Positions 50,801 to 60,254 are shown, counted from the first letter of the stretch. The stretch: 64,000 nt of DNA from Streptomyces aureocirculatus (GCF_000720475.1 NZ_JOAP01000020.1:1-64000); one strand, 5' to 3'. The notes: a model not told the origin generated them from the sequence alone. A program made the numbers and translations.

Positions 50801-52201
50801 ATGGCAGCACCGGCAAACCCCGACGGCGCGGGTACGCGCACCGTCATCGAGAACTGCGCCATCGCGACCGTGGACGCCAATGACACCGAGTACGCGTCGG
50901 GATACGTCGTCGTCGCGGGCAACCGGATCGAGTCGATCGGCGCGGGGAAGGCTCCCGAGGGCCTCGACAACGTCGTACGCCGCATCGACGGCACCGGCCA
51001 CCTGGTGACACCCGGCCTGGTCAACACCCACCACCACTTCTACCAGTGGATCACCCGGGGTCTCGCCACCGACCACAACCTCTTCGACTGGCTGGTGGCG
51101 CTCTACCCGACGTGGGCCCGCATCGACGAGGAGATGGTCCGCGCCGCCGCGCAGGGCTCCCTCGGCATGATGGCCCGCGGCGGTGTCACCACCGCCATGG
51201 ACCACCACTACGTCTACCCGCAGGGCTCCGGCGACCTGTCCGGCGCCGTCATCGGGGCGGCCCGCGAGATGGGCGTGCGCTTCACCCTGGCGCGCGGCTC
51301 GATGGACCGCAGCGAGAAGGACGGCGGGCTGCCGCCCGACTTCGCCGTGGAGACCCTGGAGGGCGCGCTCGCCGCCACCGAGGAGACCGTCAAGCGGCAC
51401 CACGACGCGTCCTTCGACGCCATGACGCAGGTGGCCGTCGCCCCCTGCTCGCCGTTCTCCGTCTCCACCGAGCTGATGAAGCAGGGCGCCGAGCTCGCCC
51501 GCCGCCTCGGGGTGCGGCTGCACACCCACGGCAGTGAGACGGTGGAGGAGGAGAAGTTCTGCCACGAGCTGTTCGGCATGGGCCCGACCGACTACTTCGA
51601 GTCGACCGGCTGGCTCGGTGACGACGTGTGGATGGCGCACTGCGTCCACATGAACGACTCCGACATCGCCGCGTTCGCCCGTACCGGCACCGGCGTCGCC
51701 CACTGCCCGTCCTCCAACGCCCGGCTCGCCGCCGGTATCGCCCGCGTCCCCGACATGCTCGCCGCGGGCGTGCCCGTCGGCCTCGGCGTGGACGGCACCG
51801 CCTCCAACGAGTCCGGCGAACTGCACACCGAACTGCGCAACGCGCTCCTCATCAACCGCCTGGGCGCCCACAAGGAAGCCGCCCTGAACGCCCGTCAGGC
51901 CCTGCGCCTCGGGACGTACGGCGGTGCCCAGGTCCTCGGCCGGGCGAGCCAGATCGGCTCCCTGGAAGCGGGCAAGCTCGCCGACCTGGTGCTCTGGAAG
52001 GTCGACGGCATCGGACACGCCTCGATCGCCGACCCGGTCACCGCGATCGTCTTCGGCGCGGCCGCGCCGGTGACCCTCTCCCTGGTCAACGGTGAGCCGG
52101 TCGTGGAGAACGGACGGCTGCTGCACGTCGACGAGGACGCCATCGCCCGCGTCACGCGGGACGAGGCACAGCGACTGGCGCGCATCGCCGCCGAGAGCTG
52201 A
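50801..52201 (+). CDS. 8-Oxoguanine/guanine deaminase (amidohydrolase)
   Basis: A 466-residue metal-dependent deaminase. Zinc ligands are all present: NTHHHFYQW (His-x-His, residues 75-83), HTHGSE, AHCVHM and GVDGTASNESG with the catalytic Asp. FYQWITRG and the N-terminal IENCAIATVDANDTEYASGYVVV are typical of the 8-oxoguanine deaminase (AtzB/TrzN-like) group, which turns 8-oxoguanine into urate; some members accept guanine or isocytosine. Between two NAT permeases, it would feed urate to uricase. AAGGAAGC precedes ATG 50801. Confidence 0.9.
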   Translation: MAAPANPDGAGTRTVIENCAIATVDANDTEYASGYVVVAGNRIESIGAGKAPEGLDNVVRRIDGTGHLVTPGLVNTHHHFYQWITRGLATDHNLFDWLVALYPTWARIDEEMVRAAAQGSLGMMARGGVTTAMDHHYVYPQGSGDLSGAVIGAAREMGVRFTLARGSMDRSEKDGGLPPDFAVETLEGALAATEETVKRHHDASFDAMTQVAVAPCSPFSVSTELMKQGAELARRLGVRLHTHGSETVEEEKFCHELFGMGPTDYFESTGWLGDDVWMAHCVHMNDSDIAAFARTGTGVAHCPSSNARLAAGIARVPDMLAAGVPVGLGVDGTASNESGELHTELRNALLINRLGAHKEAALNARQALRLGTYGGAQVLGRASQIGSLEAGKLADLVLWKVDGIGHASIADPVTAIVFGAAAPVTLSLVNGEPVVENGRLLHVDEDAIARVTRDEAQRLARIAAES

Positions 52202-52270
52202 CCCCTGGATGTCCGGTCGGGGGGGACGGCCCCTGACCGGACCCGAGCAGCCGAGCGGGCTGCTCGGGTG

Positions 52271-52312
52271 CCGCCCCGGAACGTGGCCCAAAGCTTCACG
52301 TTGCCGGGGCGG
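52271..52312 (+). terminator. Stem-loop between deaminase and permease
   Basis: CCGCCCCGGAACGTG (52271-52285) pairs with CACGTTGCCGGGGCGG (52297-52312) over 15 bp with a single bulged base. It lies about 120 bp before the next start, so it can terminate the deaminase message or regulate the permease leader. Confidence 0.65.
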
Positions 52313-52431
52313 TCAGTACTGCCTGGGCGCTTCAACAACCGCATATCGAGCAAGTCCTTGCATCACGCACCACCTCCCAGAAGCGCGTGCCGGTCAGCGG
52401 CCGGCACAGGAAAACAACCGGAGGAGCCGCA

Positions 52432-53892
52432 GTGGCGACCAAGCCCAGGTTCACCAAGCAAGGCACCACCCCCGATCCCGAAGGGTCTTCGCACCCCGAA
52501 GGGACGCTGCATCCCGTGGACGAGAAGCTGCCACCCCTGAAAATGGCCACCACGGGCCTGCAACACGTCGCCGCCATGTACGCGGGCGTCGTCGCCCCGC
52601 CGCTCATCGTGGGCGCGGCGGTCGGGCTCTCGGCGAAGGAACTCACCTTCCTCACCGGCGCCTGTCTGTTCACGGCCGGACTCGCGACCTTCCTCCAGAC
52701 GCTCGGCGTCTGGAAGATCGGCGCCCGGCTCCCGTTCGTCAACGGCGTCACCTTCGCCGGTGTCGCGCCCATGCTCGCGGTCGTCGACTCGACCAAGGAC
52801 AAGGACGACGCGCTGCCGATCATCTTCGGCGCGGTGATCGTCGCGGGGCTGCTCGGCTTCGTCGCCGCGCCCTTCTTCTCGAAGATGGTCCGCTTCTTCC
52901 CGCCCGTCGTGACGGGCACGGTCATCACCCTCATCGGCATATCCCTGATGCCGGTCGCCTTCGGCTGGATGCAGGGCCCGAACCCGGGGGCCGACGACTA
53001 CGGCTCGACGAAGTACCTGTCCCTCGCGGGCATCACGCTCCTGATCGTGCTGCTGCTCCGCCGCTTCACGCGCGGCTTCGTGAAGCAGATCGCGGTGCTG
53101 CTCGGCCTGGTGCTCGGCACCCTCGTCGCGATCCCCTTCGACGTCACGGACTTCGGCCCGGTCGCGGACGCGGACGTGGTCGGCTTCCCGACCCCGTTCC
53201 ACTTCGGCGCCCCGCAGTTCGCCGCCGCCGCGATCGTCTCCCTCTGCGTCGTCATGGTCGTCTCGATGACCGAGTCGACGGCCGACATGCTGGCCCTCGG
53301 CGAGATCGTGGACCGCCCCGCCGACGAGAAGACCATCGCGGCGGGCCTGCGCGCCGACACTCTCGGCTCCGCCGTCAGCCCGCTGTTCAACGGCTTCATG
53401 TGCAGTGCCTTCGCGCAGAACATCGGCCTCGTCGCGATGACGAAGATCCGCAGCCGGTACGTGGTCGCGACCGGCGGCGGCTTCCTCGTCCTGATGGGCC
53501 TGTGCCCGATGGCGGCCTCGCTCATCGCGGTGGTGCCGCGTCCGGTGCTCGGCGGCGCGGGTGTCGTCCTGTTCGGCTCGGTCGCGGCGAGCGGCATCCA
53601 GACCCTGGTCAAGGCGGGCCTGGAGCGGGACAACAACGTCCTGATCGTCGCCGTCTCGCTCGCGGTGGGCCTGATCCCCATCTCCGCGCCGGAGTTCTAC
53701 CACGCCTTCCCGGAGACCGCGAAGATCATCCTGGACTCGGGCATCTCCACCGGCTGCGTCGCCGCCGTCGTCCTGAACCTGCTGTTCAACCACACCGGCA
53801 GGAATCGCGAGGACGACGAGGTCACCGCCCCGATGGAACCGGGCGGCGAGATCTCGGAGACCCGGGTGCCGAAGCAGGCCGCGGCCCACTGA
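52432..53892 (+). CDS. NCS2 uracil-xanthine permease family protein
   Basis: A 486-residue NAT permease, paralogous to the one at 49373. Shared landmarks are HPVDEKLPPLKMATTGLQHVAAMYAGVVAPPLIVGAAVGL, MTESTADMLALGEIV and the NAT motif QNIGLVAMTKI, which differs at the Thr/Lys end from the first permease (TKI versus TRV), hinting at altered specificity. The tail is hydrophilic (NREDDEVTAPMEPGGEISETRVPKQ). GTG 52432 follows GGAGGAG. Separate promoter region and hairpin suggest independent control. Confidence 0.92.
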   Translation: MATKPRFTKQGTTPDPEGSSHPEGTLHPVDEKLPPLKMATTGLQHVAAMYAGVVAPPLIVGAAVGLSAKELTFLTGACLFTAGLATFLQTLGVWKIGARLPFVNGVTFAGVAPMLAVVDSTKDKDDALPIIFGAVIVAGLLGFVAAPFFSKMVRFFPPVVTGTVITLIGISLMPVAFGWMQGPNPGADDYGSTKYLSLAGITLLIVLLLRRFTRGFVKQIAVLLGLVLGTLVAIPFDVTDFGPVADADVVGFPTPFHFGAPQFAAAAIVSLCVVMVVSMTESTADMLALGEIVDRPADEKTIAAGLRADTLGSAVSPLFNGFMCSAFAQNIGLVAMTKIRSRYVVATGGGFLVLMGLCPMAASLIAVVPRPVLGGAGVVLFGSVAASGIQTLVKAGLERDNNVLIVAVSLAVGLIPISAPEFYHAFPETAKIILDSGISTGCVAAVVLNLLFNHTGRNREDDEVTAPMEPGGEISETRVPKQAAAH

Positions 53893-53897
53893 CCCGG

Positions 53898-53928
53898 CGC
53901 GGGGCGGACCCCAGGGCGCCGCCCCGCG
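53898..53928. terminator. Hairpin after permease
   Basis: CGCGGGGCGG and CCGCCCCGCG form a perfect 10-bp stem with an 11-nt loop, 6 bp after the permease stop, between convergent genes. Confidence 0.7.
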
Positions 53929-53932
53929 TCCG

Positions 53933-53991
53933 GCTCAGCCGCCGTTCCCGCTCAGCCGCCGGTTCCCGCTCAGCCGCCGATGCCGGCTCAG
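53933..53991. repeat. GCTCAGCCGCCGGTTCCC tandem repeat
   Basis: About three and a half copies of an 18-bp unit run to the 3' end of the convergent hydrolase gene, whose stop codon is at the array edge. Confidence 0.65.
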
Positions 53992-54878
53992 GCGTCGAGC
54001 CCGGTCAGCGCGTCCACGACCGGTCCTGGGTCGAGCGGCCCCATGTGGGGCGCCTCGGGGAAGTCCCGGACCCGGAAGGGGTTGTCGGGGGTCCGCTCGT
54101 CCGCGAGGCGGATCATGAGGTCCTGGAGTGCCGGGGGAAGGAGGCGGTCCTTGCCGAAGCGCAGATACGTACGCGGGATCCGGCCCCAGGTCGCGGCTTC
54201 GCCGACGGCGGGGTCGTGGTTCACGTCGCTCGACTCGTCCGGCTGGAGCCCCGCGAGCACGCGCAGGAAGTCGGCGTCCGGGTGGTCCGCGCAGAACATC
54301 TCCCTGAACACCGCGAGGTCCTCGGCGGCGCCGCTGCGGAAGTTGAGCCGCAGCACCCCGAGCTTCGCCGGATCGCCGACGACCTGCCCGGCGGGCACGA
54401 CCGCGTCGGCGGCCTCGGGCGTGGCCATGACGGCGTCGATGCTCGGCACGCCGGGGCTGAAGCAGCACGCCGTCATGTAGACCAAATGCTCCAGGAGCTC
54501 GGGCACGGCGTTCGCCACCCGGCTGACGGAGCAACCGCCCATGCTGTGACCGACGAGCACCACACGCCCGCCGGGCGCGGCACGCGCGGCCCGGCGCACC
54601 GCACGGGTGACGCGCCGCTCGAAGTCGTCGAGGCCGATGCCCGCGAGCGGCGAGGGCTCCGTCGCGAGCGCGTCCAGGTCCTGGGTCTGGTAGGCGGCGG
54701 GCAGGTGGGCCTCCGTGCCGTGCCACGGCTGGTCCACCGCGATGGCCCGGTGCCCGCGCAGGGCCAGCTCCCCCGCGATCGGCGCCCAGAAGGCGCCCGC
54801 GCCGTGGCTGCCGTGCACCAGTACGTACGTCCGCGCGCCGGGGCCCGCGCCCTTCTCACCCGTGGCGTTCTGCGTCAT
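53988..54878 (-). CDS. Alpha/beta hydrolase
   Basis: A 296-residue serine hydrolase. TYVLVHGSHGAGAFW is the oxyanion-hole strand, VVLVGHSMGGCSVS (about residues 105-118) the nucleophile elbow with the catalytic Ser, and MGPLDPGPV with the preceding PEAPH gives the catalytic His. It is of the salicylate-esterase/ MenH-like superfamily with the cap domain ACCFSPGVPSIDAVMATPEAADAVVPAGQ. It is 70 bp downstream of the biosynthetic operon and on the same strand, so it might belong with it. ATG 54878. Confidence 0.88.
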   Translation of the reverse strand: MTQNATGEKGAGPGARTYVLVHGSHGAGAFWAPIAGELALRGHRAIAVDQPWHGTEAHLPAAYQTQDLDALATEPSPLAGIGLDDFERRVTRAVRRAARAAPGGRVVLVGHSMGGCSVSRVANAVPELLEHLVYMTACCFSPGVPSIDAVMATPEAADAVVPAGQVVGDPAKLGVLRLNFRSGAAEDLAVFREMFCADHPDADFLRVLAGLQPDESSDVNHDPAVGEAATWGRIPRTYLRFGKDRLLPPALQDLMIRLADERTPDNPFRVRDFPEAPHMGPLDPGPVVDALTGLDA

Positions 54879-54948
54879 GCCCGTGAACGTAGGGGGCGGG
54901 GCCGCCGCGGGGCAACGGATGGGAGGCGTGGGGCGCCGGTGCGTGCCT

Positions 54949-56898
54949 TCAACCACCGGCCACATAGGTCCAGTACGGGTCGACGAGCTCCCCCAGTTGT
55001 CGGGCGGTGTGGAGGATGCGATCCGGTTCTTCTCCCCGGTCCAAGCCGTACTGGAGTACCTCCAGAGTGCCCTCGGCGACCTCCGGCGGCGGCTTCTCGC
55101 CCCAGGACTCCATGTAGGTGAGCACGGGGGCGGGTACGTCCGGCAGCCCCCGGGACGCGGAGCTGATCCGGGAGAACAGGGTGCACCAGGTCGAGAGGTC
55201 CGTGTGCAGGTAGAGGGCGGCTTCGGCCGGTCCCGCCTGGGTGCCCATCCAGGTGAGGTCGCGGACGACGCGGAACAGCCCCTGGTCGGCCGGCACGGGC
55301 GGGATGTCGCGGCTGGTGATGCCGACGGACGGGGCGGCCTCGCGCAGCAGCCGGCGGACGGTGGCGATGGTGTGCTGGATGTGGGCGAACAGGGTTGCCG
55401 GTATCTCATGGCGGTGCCGGGACACCAGGAGGGCGTACGTGGACAGTTCGGCTTCCTGGCACTGGTACTCGGCGAGGAGGATCCGTTTGAAGTGATCAGG
55501 CCCGATCCGTCCGGCTCGCGCGAGTCCGACGACCTGATTGTCGCTGACGAACCGCTCGACATCCGGCTTCATCGCCTCGATGAGCTGTTCGGGTGTCATC
55601 CGAGTCCGAGTCTCCTCGGCCGGTTCAGGGGGTGCGGGGTGCGGCCGCTCCCGGTACGCGGTCACCGGGACGGCGGCCTGTTCCCCGGTGACCGGACGGC
55701 CGTCCTGGAAGACGTACCGTGCGCGGTTCGTGGCGTTGATGTCCTTGAAGGGGTCACCCTCAAGAGCGACCAGGTCCGCCGTCGCCCCCGGGGTGACGGT
55801 GCCGAGGTCAGGGCGCATGAGGAGGTCCGCCGCGACGCACGTGGCGGCCCGCAGCACACGGAGCGGGGTGTAGCCGTGAGCCAGCAGGGCGGGGAACTCG
55901 CGCCAGTTCTCGGCGTGCGGGAACATACCGGCGTCGGTCCCGAAGGCCGTCTTCACGTTCGTACGGGCCGGCCTCAGCAGACCCTCGCGCAGGGCTTCCG
56001 CGTGTTCCCGGTAGTTCTCCCGGATGACGGCCGTGGAACCGTCCCAGAACTCGTCGTCGTCCAGTTGGTCGAGGAAGTAGGTCTGGGCGTAGTGGGTGGG
56101 CACCAGGAAGATGCCCGCTTCCTCCATGGCCTGGTATGTCGGGCCGGTGGCGAAGTAGCCGTGCTCCACGCTGCGCACTCCCGCGGCGACAGCTCGCGAC
56201 ACGGCGCGGTCGGTGAGGGCGTGCGTCGCGCAGGGCAGTCCGAGGTCGTCCGCGGTGGAGACGATGGTGTGCATCTCCGCGCGGGAGTAGGCGGTACTGG
56301 TGGGACTGACCACCGGTGAGGAGAAGCCGCCGCCACCGGCGAACTTGATCCAGTCGGCACCGGCACGGGACTGCTCCCGGACGGCACGGCGCAACTCCTC
56401 GACACCGTCGGCCAGGGTGCCCACCTGGTGTCCGTACCGCTGGGCGAGGGCGGGTTCCTTGTCTCCGTGACCGCCTCGGGGAGACAGGATGTTGGGTGCC
56501 GCGAGAATGCGCGGCCCTTCGACCAGACCGTCCTCGACCGCCGCGCGCAGGGACACATTGAGCGGAAGGTGCGCGCTGCCCAGGTCCCGGACGGTGGTGA
56601 AGCCCCCGTACAGCAGGGAGCGGAGGACCGGCACCGCGGTGAGGGTCTGGTACGCGGCGGGTCTCGTCTCCGCCCCCTCGTCCAGGAGGTGGACGTGGCA
56701 GTCGATGAATCCGGGCAGGAGCGTACAGCCGGGCATCTCCACCACGTCGGCCTCGGGGGCAGCGGTGAGGTGGTGCCCGACCGCTGCGACCCGGCCGTCG
56801 CGCAGGAGGACGGACAACCCGTCGACGGGTGTGTCCGCGACCGCGTCCCACACACGGTCGGGCCGTAGCAGGAGGTCTCGGCCGGGGGGTGGATGCAC
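54949..56898 (-). CDS. Amidohydrolase fused to a helical TenA/haem-oxygenase-like domain
   Basis: A 649-residue two-domain protein. Residues 1-420 are a binuclear amidohydrolase of the imidazolonepropionase/prolidase-like class: GFIDCHVHLLDEG (metal HxH), WIKFAGGGG (carboxylated Lys), THALTD, EHGYF and GTDAGMF (Asp). After a Pro/Glu linker, residues 435-649 form a helical domain (ILLAEYQCQEAELSTYALLVSRHRHEIPATLF; AGPAEAALYLHTDLSTWC; PPEVAEGTLEVLQYG) clearly related to the whole protein at 60307-60960. Such helical domains include TenA thiaminases and haem-oxygenase-like diiron oxidases. GTG 56898 follows CCGGAGG. It is the last gene of a four-gene operon. The reaction is unknown. Confidence 0.82.
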   Translation of the reverse strand: MHPPPGRDLLLRPDRVWDAVADTPVDGLSVLLRDGRVAAVGHHLTAAPEADVVEMPGCTLLPGFIDCHVHLLDEGAETRPAAYQTLTAVPVLRSLLYGGFTTVRDLGSAHLPLNVSLRAAVEDGLVEGPRILAAPNILSPRGGHGDKEPALAQRYGHQVGTLADGVEELRRAVREQSRAGADWIKFAGGGGFSSPVVSPTSTAYSRAEMHTIVSTADDLGLPCATHALTDRAVSRAVAAGVRSVEHGYFATGPTYQAMEEAGIFLVPTHYAQTYFLDQLDDDEFWDGSTAVIRENYREHAEALREGLLRPARTNVKTAFGTDAGMFPHAENWREFPALLAHGYTPLRVLRAATCVAADLLMRPDLGTVTPGATADLVALEGDPFKDINATNRARYVFQDGRPVTGEQAAVPVTAYRERPHPAPPEPAEETRTRMTPEQLIEAMKPDVERFVSDNQVVGLARAGRIGPDHFKRILLAEYQCQEAELSTYALLVSRHRHEIPATLFAHIQHTIATVRRLLREAAPSVGITSRDIPPVPADQGLFRVVRDLTWMGTQAGPAEAALYLHTDLSTWCTLFSRISSASRGLPDVPAPVLTYMESWGEKPPPEVAEGTLEVLQYGLDRGEEPDRILHTARQLGELVDPYWTYVAGG

Positions 56899-57000
56899 GG
56901 GTACCTCCGGTTGCAGTGGCGAAAGGGACGGCGTCCGTGCGGTCGTCGGTGGCGTCCCGGTGGTCGTCGTGGAGCTGCGCCGCGGCCGGGCGGGTGGGCG

Positions 57001-58740
57001 TCACCGAGTCGTGAGCGGTGTGAAGCGGGGGTCGTTCCACATGTCGCCGGGTCCGGGGTTGCCCGGATCGGGGTGTGCGCCGAGCTGGCGCAGGACTCCC
57101 CAGGCGGCGTTGAGGCCCGAGGCGAGGGCGTGGTTCAACCAGCCGGGGGACCAAGAGGTGTCGTCGCCCGCCAGGTACAGCGCGTTCGGCGGTTCGCCCG
57201 GTACGGCGGGCGCACCGGTGAAGTCCTTCATGAAGTGGGCGAACACATCACGCTGGTAGGGGTGATCGCCCGGCCAGGACCAGCGGCTGAGACCGCGGAA
57301 GTGCTTCTCGTTCTCCCACGACACGGTCACCGCCTCACCCGCGCGGGCGTGGGTGCGCAAGCGGTCCGCCACCTCGGGGTGGATGTCGGCGAGGTCGCGT
57401 ACGAAGAGGTCGACCCGCTCCTCCAGGGTGGAAGGGGCGACTTTCATGGCGTCCTGCGCCCAGGTGAAGCTGAGATCCAGCACGCCACGGCGTCCGTCGG
57501 GCCCCCGTGCGGGCCCGTAGTCGATGGTGTAGGCGGCCCGCGGGAGCCGGTCGGTGAGGGTGACTCCGTCCATGGACGTCTCCGCCCAGAACGGGTGCTC
57601 GACCACGAGTGCGGTCTTGGAGGACTGCCAGTAGTGGAGGCGGCGGACGGCCCGCAACAGCCGGGGGCCGAGGGCGGGGGTGCGGGCGGAGGTGGACCGC
57701 ACTTCGACACCGGTCTCCAGGAGACGCAGTTGCGGGGTGAACACCGCGGCTGCGAACCGTTCGCTGCGTCCGTCCTCGCTGTGCACCACGACGCCGCGGG
57801 CGGCATCCGGTTCGACGTCCAGTACGCGCACGGCGGGACGCAGGGTTCCCTCGTTGCTCTCCTCCACGCTGCACGTCCGCCCGCGGGCGTCGGTGGTGCG
57901 GTGGCTCCAGAAGCCCTCGGCGAGACGGCTGATGCCCTCGGGGGCGTACAACAGACCGCTCCCCTCGGTACACAGCAGCAGGCGCAGTATCTCCACCGTG
58001 CTGAGGTCGAAGAAGGAGTCCCAGACGGCGGGCCCCACCCCAGCGGTGCCCAGAAGCCGTGCCTGGTCGTGACTGAGGCCCACGCCGTCCGGGTCGCGCA
58101 GGAAGCGGTAGAAGGGCCACAGCTCGAACCGGAGCAGTATCCCGCGCCAGTGGCGGCGCACCGCGGTGAGGTCACGCGCGGCCACGGCCCGCTGGATCTG
58201 GAAGAGACCGATCCGGGCCAGTGCCCGCTGCCAGCGCGAGTGCGCCGCGCGGAAACCGTCATGAAGGCCGTAGAGGTCCTCGATCTCCCTCGTGGCGTAC
58301 TGACGGCCGTCGACGTCCAGTACGGTCAACGGCGTGGTGGGAGCAGCGTAGTTGTCCCGGAACGCCTCCAACCGCACGCCGAACGTTCGACCGTACTGGC
58401 GTACCAGCCGTGCGGATGTGGGAAAGCGCAGACAGCCCAGCTCCACGACAGCGCTGTCGGCGTCACGAAGGCGCCGACTGTACATGCGGCCGCCCAGGCG
58501 ACGTCCCCCCGGCCCGTCCGGGCTCCGTTCGGCCTCGTACACGACGGGACGGCAGCCGGCCCGCAACAGCTCGTAGGCGGCGGCCAATCCGCTGCCGCCC
58601 GCGCCGACGACGGCGACGCGCGCCCCCTGAGCGTCCTCGGGCAGCCGCCCCATGCGGCGGCCGTCACCCACATGAGCGGCGTAGTCGAAAGGGAAGTCGA
58701 CCTGAAGGTCACTGGCGGGCGGCGGGCTGCTCGGACTCAT
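57001..58740 (-). CDS. Flavin-dependent amine oxidase/monooxygenase
   Basis: A 579-residue FAD enzyme of the L-amino-acid oxidase/tryptophan monooxygenase family. The dinucleotide motif is VAVVGAGGSGLAAAYELLRAGCRPVVYEAE (residues 36-65), then GGRMYSRRL, and the C-terminal FAD-binding LYLAGDDTSWSPGWLNHALASGLNAAW. The conserved Arg of the substrate pocket and the aromatic RWSWPGDHPYQRDVF region are seen. It may oxidise or oxidatively decarboxylate an amino acid. ATG 58740 overlaps the ligase stop (TGATG), so translation is coupled. In the operon it probably acts on a substrate delivered by, or joined by, the ligase. Confidence 0.85.
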   Translation of the reverse strand: MSPSSPPPASDLQVDFPFDYAAHVGDGRRMGRLPEDAQGARVAVVGAGGSGLAAAYELLRAGCRPVVYEAERSPDGPGGRRLGGRMYSRRLRDADSAVVELGCLRFPTSARLVRQYGRTFGVRLEAFRDNYAAPTTPLTVLDVDGRQYATREIEDLYGLHDGFRAAHSRWQRALARIGLFQIQRAVAARDLTAVRRHWRGILLRFELWPFYRFLRDPDGVGLSHDQARLLGTAGVGPAVWDSFFDLSTVEILRLLLCTEGSGLLYAPEGISRLAEGFWSHRTTDARGRTCSVEESNEGTLRPAVRVLDVEPDAARGVVVHSEDGRSERFAAAVFTPQLRLLETGVEVRSTSARTPALGPRLLRAVRRLHYWQSSKTALVVEHPFWAETSMDGVTLTDRLPRAAYTIDYGPARGPDGRRGVLDLSFTWAQDAMKVAPSTLEERVDLFVRDLADIHPEVADRLRTHARAGEAVTVSWENEKHFRGLSRWSWPGDHPYQRDVFAHFMKDFTGAPAVPGEPPNALYLAGDDTSWSPGWLNHALASGLNAAWGVLRQLGAHPDPGNPGPGDMWNDPRFTPLTTR

Positions 58741-60254
58741 CACTGGCTCCATAGGGGGAGGTCAGGCAGATTCCAGGTGTGTACGGGACTGGCTTCCTCG
58801 GCGAGCCGCGCGTAGCGCACGGTCAGCTCTCCCCGACGCAGCACCTCGTGGGCCCGCTGCTGCCACCACGCTCCCGTACGCCCGGTCGCGACCCGGTGGT
58901 GCAGAAGGTCAAGGAGCGCGTCCGCCTCGTCGGCGTCCACCGCGGCCAGGGCAAGGCCCTCGCGTGCCTGCGGCAGCAGTTCCTTCACCAGGGCCCCGGC
59001 ACGGTGCTCTCGCGGAGCCGAGCCGGGCGACGGCCACCACAGGGAGGCGTCCAGACCGTCCCGCGCGGCACGGTAGAAGTTGGCTTTGGCGCAGGCGAAC
59101 GGCAGATCCCGTGCCACATCACGCCCCTCGGCTGCCAGGAACACGGTGAGACCGACCAGGAAGGCGGTGTTGGCCGCCATGTCCAGTGGCGTGGGTCCGG
59201 AGGGAAGTGCCCGGAACTCGATCCGTAGGTGCCCGAGGGGGTCGTACACCGGACGGTTCCACGACCACACCGTGCTCAGGTGTATCTGCAATTCCGCCAA
59301 CGGCGGATACGGGGCAGCCGGGTGGCCGCCGTCGGTCTGATCGCCGCCGTCGGTCTGATCCTGGCTGTGCGCCGGGAGCAGGACGTCGTAGCGGTGTACG
59401 GCTTCCTCGAACGCGGCGAGGGGGCCGCCGCGCAGCCAGCCACGACCGAACCCGACCCGGGGCCGGGGCCGGGGCTGGGGCTGGGGCTGGGAAGACCCGC
59501 CTTCGGCGCTACTACGGTCACCGAAGCCGTGCTCGTACAGCGGGATCCTGGCCTCCTGCCATCCGGACCGCCCCAAGGGCAGAGCGGAGTTGCCCGCTGC
59601 GGCGAGGGCCGGTCCGGTGGCGAGCTGGGCGGCGTTGAAGGTACGGCAGAAACGATCCGGCGGCACGGTCAGATGTATCTGCCAGGAGCAGGCGGCCCCT
59701 TGCACCGCGACGGACTCCACCTGTAGGGACCCCCGGTCACCTTCGGCCACGCGCAGGGTGAAGGGCGTGGGGCGGCGCCGCGCCCAAGCTTGCTCCAGGA
59801 CGTGGTAGCGCGGCAGCGGGGTCAACGCCTCAGCCGTCAGGTCCGCGGGCGTCAATGTGGGCAGCGTTCCGATCGGTGCCACCCGTACCCCGTGACGCGG
59901 CAGCGACCACGCGGTGATGCGCGCCAGCAAGAGAGCGGCCTGTGTTGCCATAGCGGTGAAGGGGCGCCCTTCCAGGAGGACCGGCCGCAGGTTCGCCTCC
60001 AGGTTGAAACGCGCCACTTCCAGGGTGAGCCGGTCGTCGTGCAACGCCTCGGACACCGCCGCGTTCAGCGAGGCCGGGCAGCCGCTCTCCCCGACGAGGG
60101 AGACCTCCAGCTCCGCCCCCAGCGTGAGTGGCTCCGCTCCGAACCTCGGGTGCCGCACCACGTGGCCCAGCGTGCGAATGCAGTCCGCCAAGCGGGCCCG
60201 GAACCGCGCGTAGCTCTCCTCCGTGAAGGTCACGTACCCGATGTCGCAGCCCAT
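58740..60254 (-). CDS. GCS2-type carboxylate-amine ligase
   Basis: A 504-residue protein resembling glutamate-cysteine ligase type 2/YbdK enzymes, which make amide bonds using ATP. Conserved stretches are LTLGAELEVSLV (metal-binding Glu), FNLEANLRPV, LQIHLSTVWSWNRPVYDPLGHLRIEFRALPSGPTPLDMAANTAFLVGLTVFL with the Arg/Glu pair of the active site, and FACAKANFYRAARDGLDA. A disordered insert at about residues 255-320 carries QPQPQPRPRP and a DQTDGG duplication not seen in typical enzymes. ATG 60254 has CGGGAG. Such ligases serve glutathione-like and natural-product pathways. The substrate is unknown. Confidence 0.78.
   Translation of the reverse strand: MGCDIGYVTFTEESYARFRARLADCIRTLGHVVRHPRFGAEPLTLGAELEVSLVGESGCPASLNAAVSEALHDDRLTLEVARFNLEANLRPVLLEGRPFTAMATQAALLLARITAWSLPRHGVRVAPIGTLPTLTPADLTAEALTPLPRYHVLEQAWARRRPTPFTLRVAEGDRGSLQVESVAVQGAACSWQIHLTVPPDRFCRTFNAAQLATGPALAAAGNSALPLGRSGWQEARIPLYEHGFGDRSSAEGGSSQPQPQPRPRPRVGFGRGWLRGGPLAAFEEAVHRYDVLLPAHSQDQTDGGDQTDGGHPAAPYPPLAELQIHLSTVWSWNRPVYDPLGHLRIEFRALPSGPTPLDMAANTAFLVGLTVFLAAEGRDVARDLPFACAKANFYRAARDGLDASLWWPSPGSAPREHRAGALVKELLPQAREGLALAAVDADEADALLDLLHHRVATGRTGAWWQQRAHEVLRRGELTVRYARLAEEASPVHTWNLPDLPLWSQ
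59325..59360. repeat. 18-bp in-frame duplication in ligase gene
   Basis: GCCGCCGTCGGTCTGATC is repeated exactly twice (59325-59342, 59343-59360), encoding DQTDGG twice. With the GGGGCT/GGGGCC run at about 59460-59493 it lies in the disordered insert and is a likely length-variable segment. Confidence 0.65.

Noticed and set aside
52202..52431. Purine riboswitch before the second NAT permease
   Set aside because: The region has only one stem-loop; the three-way junction and conserved bases of the purine aptamer are not seen.
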